This document shows positions 50,557 through 58,559 of a stretch of 64,000 nucleotides of DNA, piece after piece. The DNA comes from Oscillospiraceae bacterium. GTDB lineage: Bacteria > Bacillota_A > Clostridia > Oscillospirales > Oscillospiraceae. Every line of letters begins with the position of its first letter. The stretch's first letter is position 1. Location: assembly GCA_902786615.1 (NCBI GenBank), contig CADADE010000032.1:1-64000 (forward strand). The letters run 5' to 3'. The notes beneath the pieces were generated by a model. The model was not told where the DNA came from and made no database searches. It was given only the letters and a program-made list of their open reading frames with translations. The position numbers and the translations under genes are program-made.

Positions 50557-51560
50557 TTAATTGGCGGCGTCCGTGCCGCTGAAGCTCGAGGTGCTCATCA
50601 CGCGCAGCAGGCGCTCGGGGTAGAGCACGGTCGCGCCGTTGGTCTCGAACTTGTAGCCGATGGTGCTGAACTGGTTCAGGGGGCCGCCGATCTCACCCTT
50701 GTCGTGGATGATCATTTCCAGCGCGCCGCCCTCGGGGTCGATGATGCCGAAGGAATCCTTGCCGAAGAAGTAGCTGGCATAGACGGCGATGGCGTCGTTA
50801 TCGCCCTTGATGACCGGGGCGAAGACGTTTTCAATGAAGCGCACGCCGTGCAGCTCGCCGATCTCGCCGTTGAAGATCTCCTCGGGCGCGGCGTACTTGT
50901 GGGCCTCGATCCAGCCGGGGTCGGCGCGCAGGTCGTGGGCGACCGAGGGGTGGATGACCGCGTAGTACTTGCCGCCGATTCTCGGCACGCGGTTCTTCTT
51001 CATCACGGTGACGGCCTTGTTCACCATCTCGGCCGTGAGGTGGCAGTGATAGGTGGCGTCCTCAACAAGGCCGCTCTGCTGGGTGGGCGTGGCGGCGACG
51101 GCGCCGGTCGCGCGGGTAATCTTGTCGCAGTAGAGGACGTTGGTGTTGGTGTACAGGGCGTCGCGGATCAGGGCCTCCTGGGTCTCGGCGGCGGAGGCGC
51201 CCATCTCCTCGGTCGCGCCGAGGATCACGTCGTCATAGGCTCTGAGCTCCAGCTTGTCGGTGATGGCGGTGTAGGTGCCGTACTGGCCGCCTTCTCGAAG
51301 GTGTTCCACTTGCGCCACTCCACCACGCCGTGGTGATTGGCGGGCAGGGGCTGGCGCTTGGCAAACTGGGCATAGAAAAGCTCGGTCCTCGCGTTTTCCA
51401 GCAGCTCCGTGTCGTAAAATGCCTTGAGCTCCGCCGACAGGCTGTGGGCGTTGTCAAAGGCGGTCGTCGCGCCGGTGGAGGCGTTGACAAAATTGCCGGT
51501 GGCGTTGACCAGCGTACCGGCGTCCGCAAAATGCTGAAGATCAAAAATCATGTTGTCCAT
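50557..51560 (-). pseudogene. N4-gp56 family major capsid protein, frameshifted by internal deletion
   Basis: The main head shell protein of the phage. It begins MDNMIFDLQHFADAGTLVNA, with motif FDLQHFA resembling the Prp cleavage site of ribosomal protein L27 (LxLQFFA). It continues through LPANHHGVVEWRKWNTFEKA. There the frame is lost at about 51295. The rest (GQYGTYTAITDKLELRAYDD, TEEMGASAAETQEALIR, and the C-terminal YPERLLRVMSTSSFSGTDAA) is in another frame. Family members have about 25 residues (including a TPLTEGVTP-type segment) between those points, so 70-80 bases seem to be missing. The capsid cannot be made as read, so the prophage may be defective. Confidence 0.82.
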
Positions 51561-51579
51561 TAAAATCTCCTTTCCATTT

Positions 51580-51627
51580 TGGCTCCCTCCCTGAGGGAGC
51601 TGTCAGCCGTCAGGCTGACTGAGGGAG
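51580..51627. repeat. Palindromic repeat next to the capsid gene
   Basis: GGCTCCCTCCCTGAGGGAGC followed by TGTCAGCCGTCAGGCTGACT and GAGGGAG, a hairpin related to the 61-bp units at 50151-50286. Confidence 0.7.
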
Positions 51628-51667
51628 TCTCCTTTCCGATTTGGCCCTCTTTCGAGGGTCAGCGTAC

Positions 51668-52399
51668 TCACTCTCCCGGGCCGATGCGTCTGCCCTGGGC
51701 TTTGGCCTCGAGGATGCGCTTTTTCAGCGCCTCCCGCTCGGCCCTGCTCATCTGCGCGGGGTTGGGGCAGAAGCACGCGCCCGCCGTGGTCTCGCGGAGC
51801 TCTTGCGGTCTTGCCCCGCCGCTCAAAAGACTGCGGCTCACGGCTTCCAGGCTGCGCCGCGCCGTCTCCTGCTCCCGCTCTGCCCTGTGCCGGGCATAAT
51901 AGGCGTCCGCAAGGCTCACGCCGCTGTGGGGCGCCGTCAGGCGCAGAAACGCCGGGTCCTCCAGCTCCCGCAGCAGGTCGAAGTCCGGCACGCTCTCCTG
52001 CAGGGCTTCCGCCTCGGCGGCGAGGGCGCGCAGGTGCTCGGCGATCTGCTCTCCGCTGGGGCGGTAAAGGTGCGCGCTCTCGCGCAGCATGACCGCAAGG
52101 TCCGCCGTATCGCTCTCCTCCGTCATGCCGTAGGCGTCCTCCAGCGCCTCCAGCACCGGGGCGAGCCTTTCGAGCTTCGCCTCCGCCGCGGCCCTGCTTT
52201 TGAGCCGCGCCTTTACGATGCTCTGCACCGCCGCGTCATAGCGGCTCTTGTATTCCGGGTCCTCCAGGATCTCTTCCCAGCTCGGCCGCGCATCGGCTCT
52301 CGCTTCCTCCTGTCCGGCGTCGACAGGGACCGTCTCCTCCGAAACGGCGTTTTCTTCGCCCGTGACCGGCTCTTCCGCCGGCCGCTTTTCCTTGCTCAT
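51668..52399 (-). CDS. Phage scaffold-like protein
   Basis: A 243-residue, highly charged helical protein: MSKEKRPAEEPVTGEENAVS at the start, SWEEILEDPEYKSRYDAAVQ, KLERLAPVLEALEDAYG, and a basic C-terminus (SRAEREALKKRILEAKAQGR). High Ala/Glu/Arg content, predicted long helices, and its location directly upstream of the capsid gene are hallmarks of scaffolding proteins that guide head assembly. A Cys-rich spot (GACFCPN) near the C-terminus is unusual. AAAGGAGACGG lies before the ATG at 52399. Confidence 0.75.
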   Translation of the reverse strand: MSKEKRPAEEPVTGEENAVSEETVPVDAGQEEARADARPSWEEILEDPEYKSRYDAAVQSIVKARLKSRAAAEAKLERLAPVLEALEDAYGMTEESDTADLAVMLRESAHLYRPSGEQIAEHLRALAAEAEALQESVPDFDLLRELEDPAFLRLTAPHSGVSLADAYYARHRAEREQETARRSLEAVSRSLLSGGARPQELRETTAGACFCPNPAQMSRAEREALKKRILEAKAQGRRIGPGE

Positions 52400-52653
52400 G
52401 TTCCGTCTCCTTTCTTCTGAATGCGAATACATTTCACATTTTGGTCCGCACTTTGATTCGTTTTTGGTGCGGCTTTGCCGCGCCAAAAACACCCTGAGGC
52501 GAGCTCTGCGAGCCCCCGCGCCGACCAAGCGCGGCGTCTCACGCAAGCCGCGGGCGATTAGCGCGGGTCCCTCGATTGTGAAACGCAGTTTCGCAATCGA
52601 ATATTATCCCCTCTGCAGCGGGGAACCGGCGCTGCCGCCGGGAAAGGGCAATA
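52400..52653. other. Structured intergenic stretch in the head module
   Basis: No gene. Several hairpins are visible: TTTTTGGTGCGGC pairing with GCCGCGCCAAAAA (about 52460-52491), GATTGTGAAAC with GTTTCGCAATC (about 52574-52599), and TCCCC with GGGGA (about 52608-52624). The first has T runs on both sides and may terminate transcription within the late operon. Confidence 0.55.
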
Positions 52654-53493
52654 TCACCGGCTCTTGCCGGTCTGACCGGCGGCAAGCTTGGCCTGCTCCT
52701 TCGGGCCGGGGGTCTTTGTGCCGGTCTTTTTGGTGCTGCCGCTCCGGGTGCTCCTGCTGCCGCTGCCTGCGGCGTAGCCTCCGCCGCCGTCGCCCCCGAC
52801 GCCGCCGAGCGGCCATTCTCCGGAGAGCATCATGGCCATAGGATTGTTCATCAGGTAATTGTTCCGCAGCGCCTCGGCCTGCGCGCGGTTCATGCCCGCG
52901 GCCATAAGCTCCTCCTCGTTCGGCATGTAGCCGCTCTCGGAAATCAGGCTCACGAGCTTCTGATAGCTCTTCTCGCCTCTCGCCCAGGCGTCCTGCTCGC
53001 GGTCATAGCGCTGCTGCTCCATCCCAGACGCCAGGCTGAAACGGTCCCGCTTGCGGCCGTATTCGCTGTCGGCAAGGCCCTTGGCCATCCCAAGCTGGGC
53101 CTGCAGATCGGCGCCCTGGTCGCGGTAGCGCTGATAGGCCGCCTCATAGAGCTCCGGCATCATCTGGCCGAGCTTTTGCAGGTACAGCCCGTACTGCTGC
53201 TGCCCCACGCGCTCGGCGTAGCTCGAGCCGTAGCCGCCCGTGAGGGCCGACGCCCGGCCCACCGTGTCACGCATGGCGCGGCTGCCCTCGCTCACCATCT
53301 CGCTGCGGTAGCTCTGGTACAGCGGATCGCTGACCGGGTCATAGCGAAAGGCCGGGCGGTTCACGATCTGCTCATACAGCCGCGCGATCTCCCCGTCGTA
53401 GCTGGTGCTGAAATCCGGCAGGGCGCTCTCCGCCTGCCGCAGCGCCTCCATGGTGTCGCTGTAATCCGTTCTGGTTTTCTCCTCCGGGTTCAT
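52654..53493 (-). CDS. Phage structural protein, possible internal or ejection protein
   Basis: A 279-residue protein. It has a helical middle rich in Tyr, Gln and Arg (TGGYGSSYAERVGQQQYGLY, YRDQGADLQAQLGMAKGLAD, GMEQQRYDREQDAWARGEKS) and a Gly/Ser/Thr/Lys-rich basic tail (KKTGTKTPGPKEQAKLAAG). The GGYGSSYAExxGQQ signature with long amphipathic helices recurs in gut phages between the portal and scaffold genes. Such proteins are thought to be internal virion or DNA-ejection proteins, but this is inference. Its start overlaps the stop of the Prp-like gene (ATGA). Confidence 0.65.
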   Translation of the reverse strand: MNPEEKTRTDYSDTMEALRQAESALPDFSTSYDGEIARLYEQIVNRPAFRYDPVSDPLYQSYRSEMVSEGSRAMRDTVGRASALTGGYGSSYAERVGQQQYGLYLQKLGQMMPELYEAAYQRYRDQGADLQAQLGMAKGLADSEYGRKRDRFSLASGMEQQRYDREQDAWARGEKSYQKLVSLISESGYMPNEEELMAAGMNRAQAEALRNNYLMNNPMAMMLSGEWPLGGVGGDGGGGYAAGSGSRSTRSGSTKKTGTKTPGPKEQAKLAAGQTGKSR

Positions 53494-53831
53494 TCCTCAT
53501 CCTCCTCTTCCATGTCCTCGCCCGTGAGGCAAAAGGACACGTTCTCCGCCCTGTTTTCGGCCAGCAGTGCGAGTCCCGCCGCCACCGTGTCAAAGCTCTC
53601 CCGGCAGAGGGCCTCGTCCCCCGCCTCGGGTCTGCACGCGATCATGAAGCTCCCCGGCCCCCGCCGGAGAGCGGGCATGGTTTTCTCCGCGCGCTCCTGC
53701 ATACGCCGCTCGAGCGTCATCATCAGCATACTGAGCGCCGCGCACACCGGGTCCGCGCCCTTCTCCCCCGCCCCGGCGTGGCCCTGCATCTCCAGGCGCA
53801 GGCCCGCCCTGTCATAGAGGATGCGCGTCAT
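53490..53831 (-). CDS. Prp-like cysteine protease in the phage head module
   Basis: A 113-residue protein with the Prp (ribosomal-processing cysteine protease, YsxB) pattern. Residues 16-34 read QGHAGAGEKGADPVCAALS, giving the His18 and Cys30 catalytic pair in GHAxxGxxxxDxVCAAxS. In Bacillota, Prp removes the N-terminal extension of L27 and is used by S. aureus phage 80alpha to trim capsid and scaffold. The C-terminal half (FDTVAAGLALLAENRAENVS) matches the later helix and strand, and the tail is acidic (EDMEEEDEE). It overlaps the portal gene upstream (ATGA) and the next gene downstream. The capsid gene in this phage starts with a matching site, so this protein probably processes it. Confidence 0.8.
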   Translation of the reverse strand: MTRILYDRAGLRLEMQGHAGAGEKGADPVCAALSMLMMTLERRMQERAEKTMPALRRGPGSFMIACRPEAGDEALCRESFDTVAAGLALLAENRAENVSFCLTGEDMEEEDEE

Positions 53832-55684
53832 CGTCCGCCTCCGGGCTGGGAAGCCCCGGCGGCTCTGGCCCTGGCCCGCTCCACGCGCGCCTCCTCGCCG
53901 CCGCTCTTTTTCCGCGCCGCTTTCGCCCCGGGACTTTTCACGGCGGCTCTGCCCGTGATGCCCGCCATCAGCGCCGCGGCCCGCTCCGGCTCGTACTTCT
54001 GCGTGAGAGCCAGGGCGTACTGCTGATAGAGCGCAAGCTCCTTCTGGATGCTCCCGTTATAGAAAAGCTGCTGCATCAGCTCGTCCTTGCCCTCAAACTC
54101 CATCATGCTCATGCAGGCGAGGGCCTGGTCGCTGCGCTCGGAGGCGAAGAAGCCGAGCTGATAAAACTGCAAGGCCAGCTCATTCTGGCTCATGCGGGTA
54201 TAGGCGCTGCTCTTTTGCGGGATGACCCGGATATCGAAGACCGGGCGGCGAAAGCCCAGCTCCATGCCCTCCGGGCCGGAGAGCGCCTGGGGGCGCAGGC
54301 CCCGGTTGTCATAGCTCACAAAGCGCTCGATCCCGAGTCCGCCCGTAATGCGAAACTGGCGGGGCAGATCGTAAAACTGGCGGATGAGCTCGATGCAAAG
54401 CTCGATCATTTCCGCATAGGCGCGGTAGCTTCCGCGCGCCGAGTCGCGGCTGCCCTTGCCGCTGGCCTCCTGCAGGGCCGCGATGGCGGAGGCTGCGGTG
54501 ACCCCCGCGTTTGCCAGCCCCGCCGAGGTCTCCGTGTTGCCGGAGGTCTCTCTGAGCTCGTTGATGACGCTTGCGCGCATTTCCAGATAGTTGCCGCTGA
54601 GGGGGCGGTAGTCCACGATGCGCAGGCTCTCCTCGCCGAGATTGCCGCTGACGTGCACGATGGGGTTTGCAAGGTTCAGAAACTCTTCCTCGTTCACCGC
54701 GCCGTCCGCGCGCTGGAAGTAGCGGGGCACCGCGCCCACCATGGTGTTTTTGAGGAAGGCCGTCTGCAGCATGTCGATCTGGGTCTGGGCGTTGCGGCAG
54801 AGGTCGATGAAGCCGTAGCCGCAGGGGCTGCCCTCGACGGGGAAGAGACTGTCAAACACGAAGGGATAGCGCCCGTGCTCGTAGAGACCGCGGGAAACGG
54901 GCTCCTCTCCTCCGTCCAGGAGCATCGCCTCCATGTTCTCGGTGGAAAACAGGATCGTCTGCCCGACGTATTTGCAGTAGTGCAGCACGTCCCGCCCCTC
55001 GACGCGCTTTTTGTAGTACACGTCGATCACGGTGCTCTTCCCGTCGGTGCTCACGCTGTCGTCGTAGAGAAAGCGCGTCGGCGCGAAGCTCAGGGTCTTG
55101 AGCTTCCCGGCGAGCTGCGGATACTGCGCGGCGAGCTTTTCGTTGTCCTCCAGCTTTGTGTGGAAGAAATATGCGCTGTCCTGAATGTCCCGCACCCCCG
55201 GCTCCCAGAACACATTCAAAAGATCGACCCGCTCGATGGCGATGTCCCCTAAGCCGCCCGCCTTTTCCGTGTCCCAGCCCACGCGGTACACGCCCGTGCC
55301 GGTTTTGAGCTTCTGCCACATTCCGTCGGAGTAGGTCCTCTCAAAGGCATTCTGCTCCAGGATGACGGGCAGGATCTTGGACAGGACGCGCGCCTCCAGG
55401 CGGTCGTCCGGCTCCCGGGGCAGGATATTCGGCTCCGGGAAGGCGTCCATGGCGTCGGCGTGCTTGGAGACGATGACGTTGTGCAGCCAGCCGGACACGG
55501 CCTGAAAGCCGCCGTCCGCGTCATGGCTTTTCCGCTCCTCCGCGCTGTTTCTGAGCTTCCACCAGTTTTCCGCCGCCACCGTGCGCCGCTCGATGCTGGC
55601 CTTGCCCGCCTTGTACTTCTGCAAAATTCTCGTAAACTCCGCCAGCCGCTTTTCATCGACCGGCAGTACCGCTTGCTTGTCCAT
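53828..55684 (-). CDS. Phage portal protein (podovirus type)
   Basis: The ring through which DNA enters and leaves the head. The 618-residue protein starts MDKQAVLPVDEKRLAEFTRI and has the portal core pattern: WWKLRNSAEERKSHDADGGF, KLKTGTGVYRVGWDTEKAGG, QTQIDMLQTAFLKNTMVGAV, NELRETSGNTETSAGLANAG and AASAIAALQEASGKGSRDSA. The last segment is typical of short-tailed-phage portals. ATG at 55684 follows AAGGAGAAGC; the frame runs upstream through a palindromic repeat but is not used there. It sits 110 bases after terL because of that repeat. Confidence 0.88.
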   Translation of the reverse strand: MDKQAVLPVDEKRLAEFTRILQKYKAGKASIERRTVAAENWWKLRNSAEERKSHDADGGFQAVSGWLHNVIVSKHADAMDAFPEPNILPREPDDRLEARVLSKILPVILEQNAFERTYSDGMWQKLKTGTGVYRVGWDTEKAGGLGDIAIERVDLLNVFWEPGVRDIQDSAYFFHTKLEDNEKLAAQYPQLAGKLKTLSFAPTRFLYDDSVSTDGKSTVIDVYYKKRVEGRDVLHYCKYVGQTILFSTENMEAMLLDGGEEPVSRGLYEHGRYPFVFDSLFPVEGSPCGYGFIDLCRNAQTQIDMLQTAFLKNTMVGAVPRYFQRADGAVNEEEFLNLANPIVHVSGNLGEESLRIVDYRPLSGNYLEMRASVINELRETSGNTETSAGLANAGVTAASAIAALQEASGKGSRDSARGSYRAYAEMIELCIELIRQFYDLPRQFRITGGLGIERFVSYDNRGLRPQALSGPEGMELGFRRPVFDIRVIPQKSSAYTRMSQNELALQFYQLGFFASERSDQALACMSMMEFEGKDELMQQLFYNGSIQKELALYQQYALALTQKYEPERAAALMAGITGRAAVKSPGAKAARKKSGGEEARVERARARAAGASQPGGGR

Positions 55685-55703
55685 ATGCTTCTCCTTCCTT
55701 ATA

Positions 55704-55812
55704 AGCTCCCTTTGCGAAAGGGAGCTGGCACGGTGCGTCTCCCGCAAGCGCCGTGACTGAGGGATCGATCCCTCCGCCCCTTCGGGGCACCTCCCTTTTT
55801 CCAAAGGGAGGT
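55704..55812. repeat. Palindromic intergenic repeat between terL and portal
   Basis: It is bounded by AGCTCCCTTTGCGAAAGGGA at the left and ACCTCCCTTTTTCCAAAGGG at the right, with GCCGTGACTGAGGGATCGAT between. The same unit type is at 58904-59057 and 61342-61474. Confidence 0.8.
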
Positions 55813-55813
55813 A

Positions 55814-57247
55814 TTATTTCCCGCTGTTTCTCAGCGGGTCCACCATCATCGCCCGCGTCTCCACCTCCCTGAGCGGCAGGATCGGGCGCGACATGCAGAG
55901 ATAGCGCCACTCGTCCGCCGCGTGATCCTCCTGCTCGGTGTTGAGATCCTCCGGCTCGGATCTGGAAAACTGCAGCAGCGGGATCGTGCGGATAAACGCC
56001 CTGCAGTTATCGAACACGTACATGCGCGCCCTGCCCTCCTCGTCGAACTGCAAACGGTAGTGGCACTGCATCCAGCCGGGGATGCGCTTGTTGTCGCCGG
56101 GCGTGAAGTACACCCCATAGCGCGCCGCGGTCTCGGCGACGCTCTCGCCCCGGCTCGCGTCCCAGATGGCGGGATCGGCCACGCCCTCGATGCGCCGCCC
56201 CCTGAGCCAGGGGTGCTCGCCCTCGGTGCGGGCGATCTCCCGAAACTGCCGGTCGGGCGTCCAGCGCAGGCCCTCGTTCGGTGTCCCGGTGCAGCCGTAG
56301 AGCTCCAGGATGCGGTAGACGACGCCCTCGTAATCCACCGCCCACCAGGCGCAGGAGAAGGGCTTGCCGTAGCCGAAGTCGTAGCTTCTTACGATGCTCC
56401 AGCCCCGGCGCGGCCCCGCCGCGAGATCGAAGGGCGCGATCACATGGCACCAGCGCCCCTGCTCCTTGAGTTCCTCCCGCGTGAGGGTGCAGCCGTGGGC
56501 CAAAGCCGCCTTCATGTCCGGCTCGATGCGCAGGTCCTCAAAAAACTGCCCCTCGAAGATCTCCCAGTTGCCGTAGAGCCAGGCGTCCCGCAGCTTGGGC
56601 GGCAGGCTCTCGAGCTGTTTTCGGTAGTCCGGGTTTTTCTCCATCAGCGCCCGGTTGTCGGTGATGAGGGCCTGGATGAAGCTGTGATCCTCCGGCTCCT
56701 CGCCCTCCCGAAAGCTCCTGTCGATAAAGAGGCGCTTGACCCAGGCGTGGCCCTCGCCGCCGGGATTGCAGGTAAAATAGATGCGCTTCGGGAAATCGTT
56801 CGTCCCGCGCACGCAGGCCCGGAGCTTTTCCATGCGGCTCTCGGTCTGCTGGGTGGCCTCGTCCACGAACAGCACGTCCACCTCGGTGCCCTGGAAGCGC
56901 ATGGCGTCCTTCTCGTTTTCGAGATAGCGGAACAGGATGCGGCTGCCGTTGGGAAAGGTGATGTGCTTTTTTGCGTCGTTATACGCCGCGATCCGCTCCT
57001 TCTCGTCGAGATAACAGCCCAGCATCTCGCACAGGGGGACGATGTGGTTTTCCTGCAGCTCCGGATAGGTCTTGCGCACGATCATGACCTTGATCCCCGG
57101 ATAGCGCAGGCACAGCAGCACCGCCTTCACGCGCACGGCCCAGCTCTTGCCGCCGCCCCTGGCCCCGCCGTAGCCGACGTATTTGTGCCGATCCTTCAGA
57201 AACAGCCGCTGCTTCTCATTCGGTGCCGGCAACAACAGCTCCGCCAT
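55814..57247 (-). CDS. terL: Terminase large subunit
   Basis: The ATP-driven motor and nuclease that packages phage DNA. The 477-residue protein has Walker A at residues 27-35 (GGARGGGKS), Walker B VDVLFVDEAT near 130, the coupling motif YFTCNPGG, and a C-terminal nuclease domain with acidic strands (VRSYDFGYGKPFSCAWWAVD, GVADPAIWDASRGESVAETA). It belongs to the terminase_6/3 type found in P22- and N4-like phages. The start has an AGGAGTGTGGAGTTAA context. It follows the small terminase gene by 21 bases. Confidence 0.92.
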   Translation of the reverse strand: MAELLLPAPNEKQRLFLKDRHKYVGYGGARGGGKSWAVRVKAVLLCLRYPGIKVMIVRKTYPELQENHIVPLCEMLGCYLDEKERIAAYNDAKKHITFPNGSRILFRYLENEKDAMRFQGTEVDVLFVDEATQQTESRMEKLRACVRGTNDFPKRIYFTCNPGGEGHAWVKRLFIDRSFREGEEPEDHSFIQALITDNRALMEKNPDYRKQLESLPPKLRDAWLYGNWEIFEGQFFEDLRIEPDMKAALAHGCTLTREELKEQGRWCHVIAPFDLAAGPRRGWSIVRSYDFGYGKPFSCAWWAVDYEGVVYRILELYGCTGTPNEGLRWTPDRQFREIARTEGEHPWLRGRRIEGVADPAIWDASRGESVAETAARYGVYFTPGDNKRIPGWMQCHYRLQFDEEGRARMYVFDNCRAFIRTIPLLQFSRSEPEDLNTEQEDHAADEWRYLCMSRPILPLREVETRAMMVDPLRNSGK

Positions 57248-57268
57248 TTAACTCCACACTCCTAACTG

Positions 57269-57631
57269 TTATTCGCTCATCTCCTCCGCCTCGCCCACGA
57301 AGCGGACCGTGAGCCCGCCGCCCTTCGCCTCGCTCTTGTCCTCGCCCAGGCTCTGCAGCTCCTTGAGCGCCCCGGTCAGGGTCTTGATCTCCTTGAGGTC
57401 AAAGCTCTTTTCCCCGTCAAGCCCGTCCTCGATGAGGCGCAGCAGCTTCCCCGCGATACGCCCGAAGGCGTCCGGCTCCGCTTTGCCGTCCGGTCTCTCC
57501 GGCGGCGCGCTCCACGCCTCCTTGACCGCCCGGTTTTTCAGCGTGCTGTAGGGGATCTCATACCGCCGCGCCAGGCTCTCCAGGCTCTCCCCCTGCATCG
57601 CCGCCTGCCGGAGCTCTTCCCAGTCGCGCAT
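57269..57631 (-). CDS. Terminase small subunit
   Basis: A 120-residue DNA-binding protein. The N-terminal helix-turn-helix (MRDWEELRQAAMQGESLESL, ARRYEIPYSTLKNRAVKEAW) fits recognition of the packaging site. The C-terminal helices (EKSFDLKEIKTLTGALKELQ) fit oligomer formation. It directly precedes terL, the usual order. Its ATG shares bases with the upstream stop (TGATG), giving tight translational coupling. Confidence 0.83.
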   Translation of the reverse strand: MRDWEELRQAAMQGESLESLARRYEIPYSTLKNRAVKEAWSAPPERPDGKAEPDAFGRIAGKLLRLIEDGLDGEKSFDLKEIKTLTGALKELQSLGEDKSEAKGGGLTVRFVGEAEEMSE

Positions 57632-57867
57632 CAGTCTGCGTACTTGCAGCCGTAGGTGCAGCGGTAGAGCGGGCAGTCCTCAAACTTTCCCACGCAGTAG
57701 CTGCCCATGTGCTTATCCTTGAGCGAGAGAGAGCGAAAACGGCTGATGGTATCCATGCCGGTTTCAAAGCCCTCGCAGCGGATGCTGCGCTCCTCCCTGC
57801 TGCCGCTGAGATAAAAGGGGCAGCGCACGTCCGCGTCCTTCCAGACGATTTTCTTAAATTCCGCCAT
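57631..57867 (-). CDS. Cys-rich small phage protein
   Basis: A 78-residue protein, MAEFKKIVWKDADVRCPFYL, with Cys in RCPFYL, RCEGFE, YCVGKFEDC and YRCTYGC. It looks like a small zinc-binding module. Genes of this kind precede the terminase in many Bacillota phages and are unnamed. ATG at 57867 follows GGGGAGGACAG. The stop overlaps the terminase start. Function unknown; a DNA-binding or regulatory role is possible. Confidence 0.7.
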   Translation of the reverse strand: MAEFKKIVWKDADVRCPFYLSGSREERSIRCEGFETGMDTISRFRSLSLKDKHMGSYCVGKFEDCPLYRCTYGCKYAD

Positions 57868-57988
57868 CTCTGTCCTCCCCGCAGGAAAGCTCCTGCTCAT
57901 CGTAATCGTTTCCGTCCCGGAGCATCCAGGGCGGATAACCGCAGCGCTCCATACAGCGCACGATCGGATCGTCTCCGATTTCCCTCAC
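57854..57988 (-). CDS. 44-residue phage protein
   Basis: A short reading frame with a GTG start (GGGAGGCGAGGCC before it): MREIGDDPIVRCMERCGYPP, WMLRDGNDYDEQELSCGEDR, then DGGI. It overlaps the Cys-rich gene by 14 bases. Short length makes it uncertain, but the ribosome site and coupling support it. Confidence 0.45.
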   Translation of the reverse strand: MREIGDDPIVRCMERCGYPPWMLRDGNDYDEQELSCGEDRDGGI

Positions 57989-58187
57989 GGCCTCGCCTCC
58001 CGTTATCTTCTCATATATTTAAGACGAAAATGCTTGACAAATGCACTCCGCTGGCCTAAGATAGAAACAAGCTGCGGAGCGCTGTCTTGTCTTTTCAAGA
58101 TACAAGCGCAGTATATCCTATTTATTTGCGAATTTCAAGAGGGAGGTCCCTCTTTTTTGAGATTTGTGAAATCTGTACAAGAACGGG
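57989..58187. promoter_or_regulatory. Divergent control region of the prophage
   Basis: It lies between the leftward phage genes and the rightward repressor. On the plus strand TTGACA (58034-58039) and TAAGAT (58057-58062) have a 17-base spacer and could drive the repressor from a leader of about 120 bases. The late operon must start here or within it; no strong minus-strand promoter was recognised. A GAGGGAGGTCCCTC palindrome lies near 58139-58152. Confidence 0.6.
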
Positions 58188-58559
58188 GTGAGCAAATTGT
58201 TCCTTTATGACAGATTTGAGGCGCTGCGGGTTTCCCGCGGCATCACCAAGACCTTTATCGCCCAGTCTCTCGGGCGTACGCCGACGCTCTGCCAGGACTG
58301 GAAGCAGCAGAAATCCCAGCCCAACGACGCCCAGCTGCGGGAGGTTGCGCGCATTCTCGGCACAACCCCGGCCTATCTGCGCGGCGAGACGGACGAGCCC
58401 GGCATCGACCCCACCCGCGATGAGGAGCTGGAGGTTATTCTCTCCCACCTCCGGGAGCGGGAGGATATGCGCATGCTCTTCAAGCTCGCCAAGGACGCCT
58501 CGCCCGAGGATGTGCGTCAGGCCGTCAGGATCATCGAGGCGATCCGGCAGCATGACTGA
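58188..58559 (+). CDS. Phage repressor-like HTH (XRE) protein
   Basis: A 123-residue DNA-binding protein. The helix-turn-helix is DRFEALRVSRGITKTFIAQS followed by LGRTPTLCQDWKQQKSQPND, an XRE variant. The C-terminal part (DEELEVILSHLREREDMRML, FKLAKDASPEDVRQAVRIIE) is helical, a dimer or regulatory part without a LexA-type cleavage site. The GTG at 58188 is the likely start. It overlaps the next gene, a metallopeptidase, by eight bases; that pairing resembles ImmR-ImmA, where the protease inactivates the repressor. Confidence 0.8.
   Translation: MSKLFLYDRFEALRVSRGITKTFIAQSLGRTPTLCQDWKQQKSQPNDAQLREVARILGTTPAYLRGETDEPGIDPTRDEELEVILSHLREREDMRMLFKLAKDASPEDVRQAVRIIEAIRQHD

Noticed and set aside
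50557..51318. A separate protein encoded by the second half of the capsid gene
   Set aside because: Its first residues are out-of-frame capsid sequence and there is no ribosome site; it is the frameshifted remainder of the capsid.
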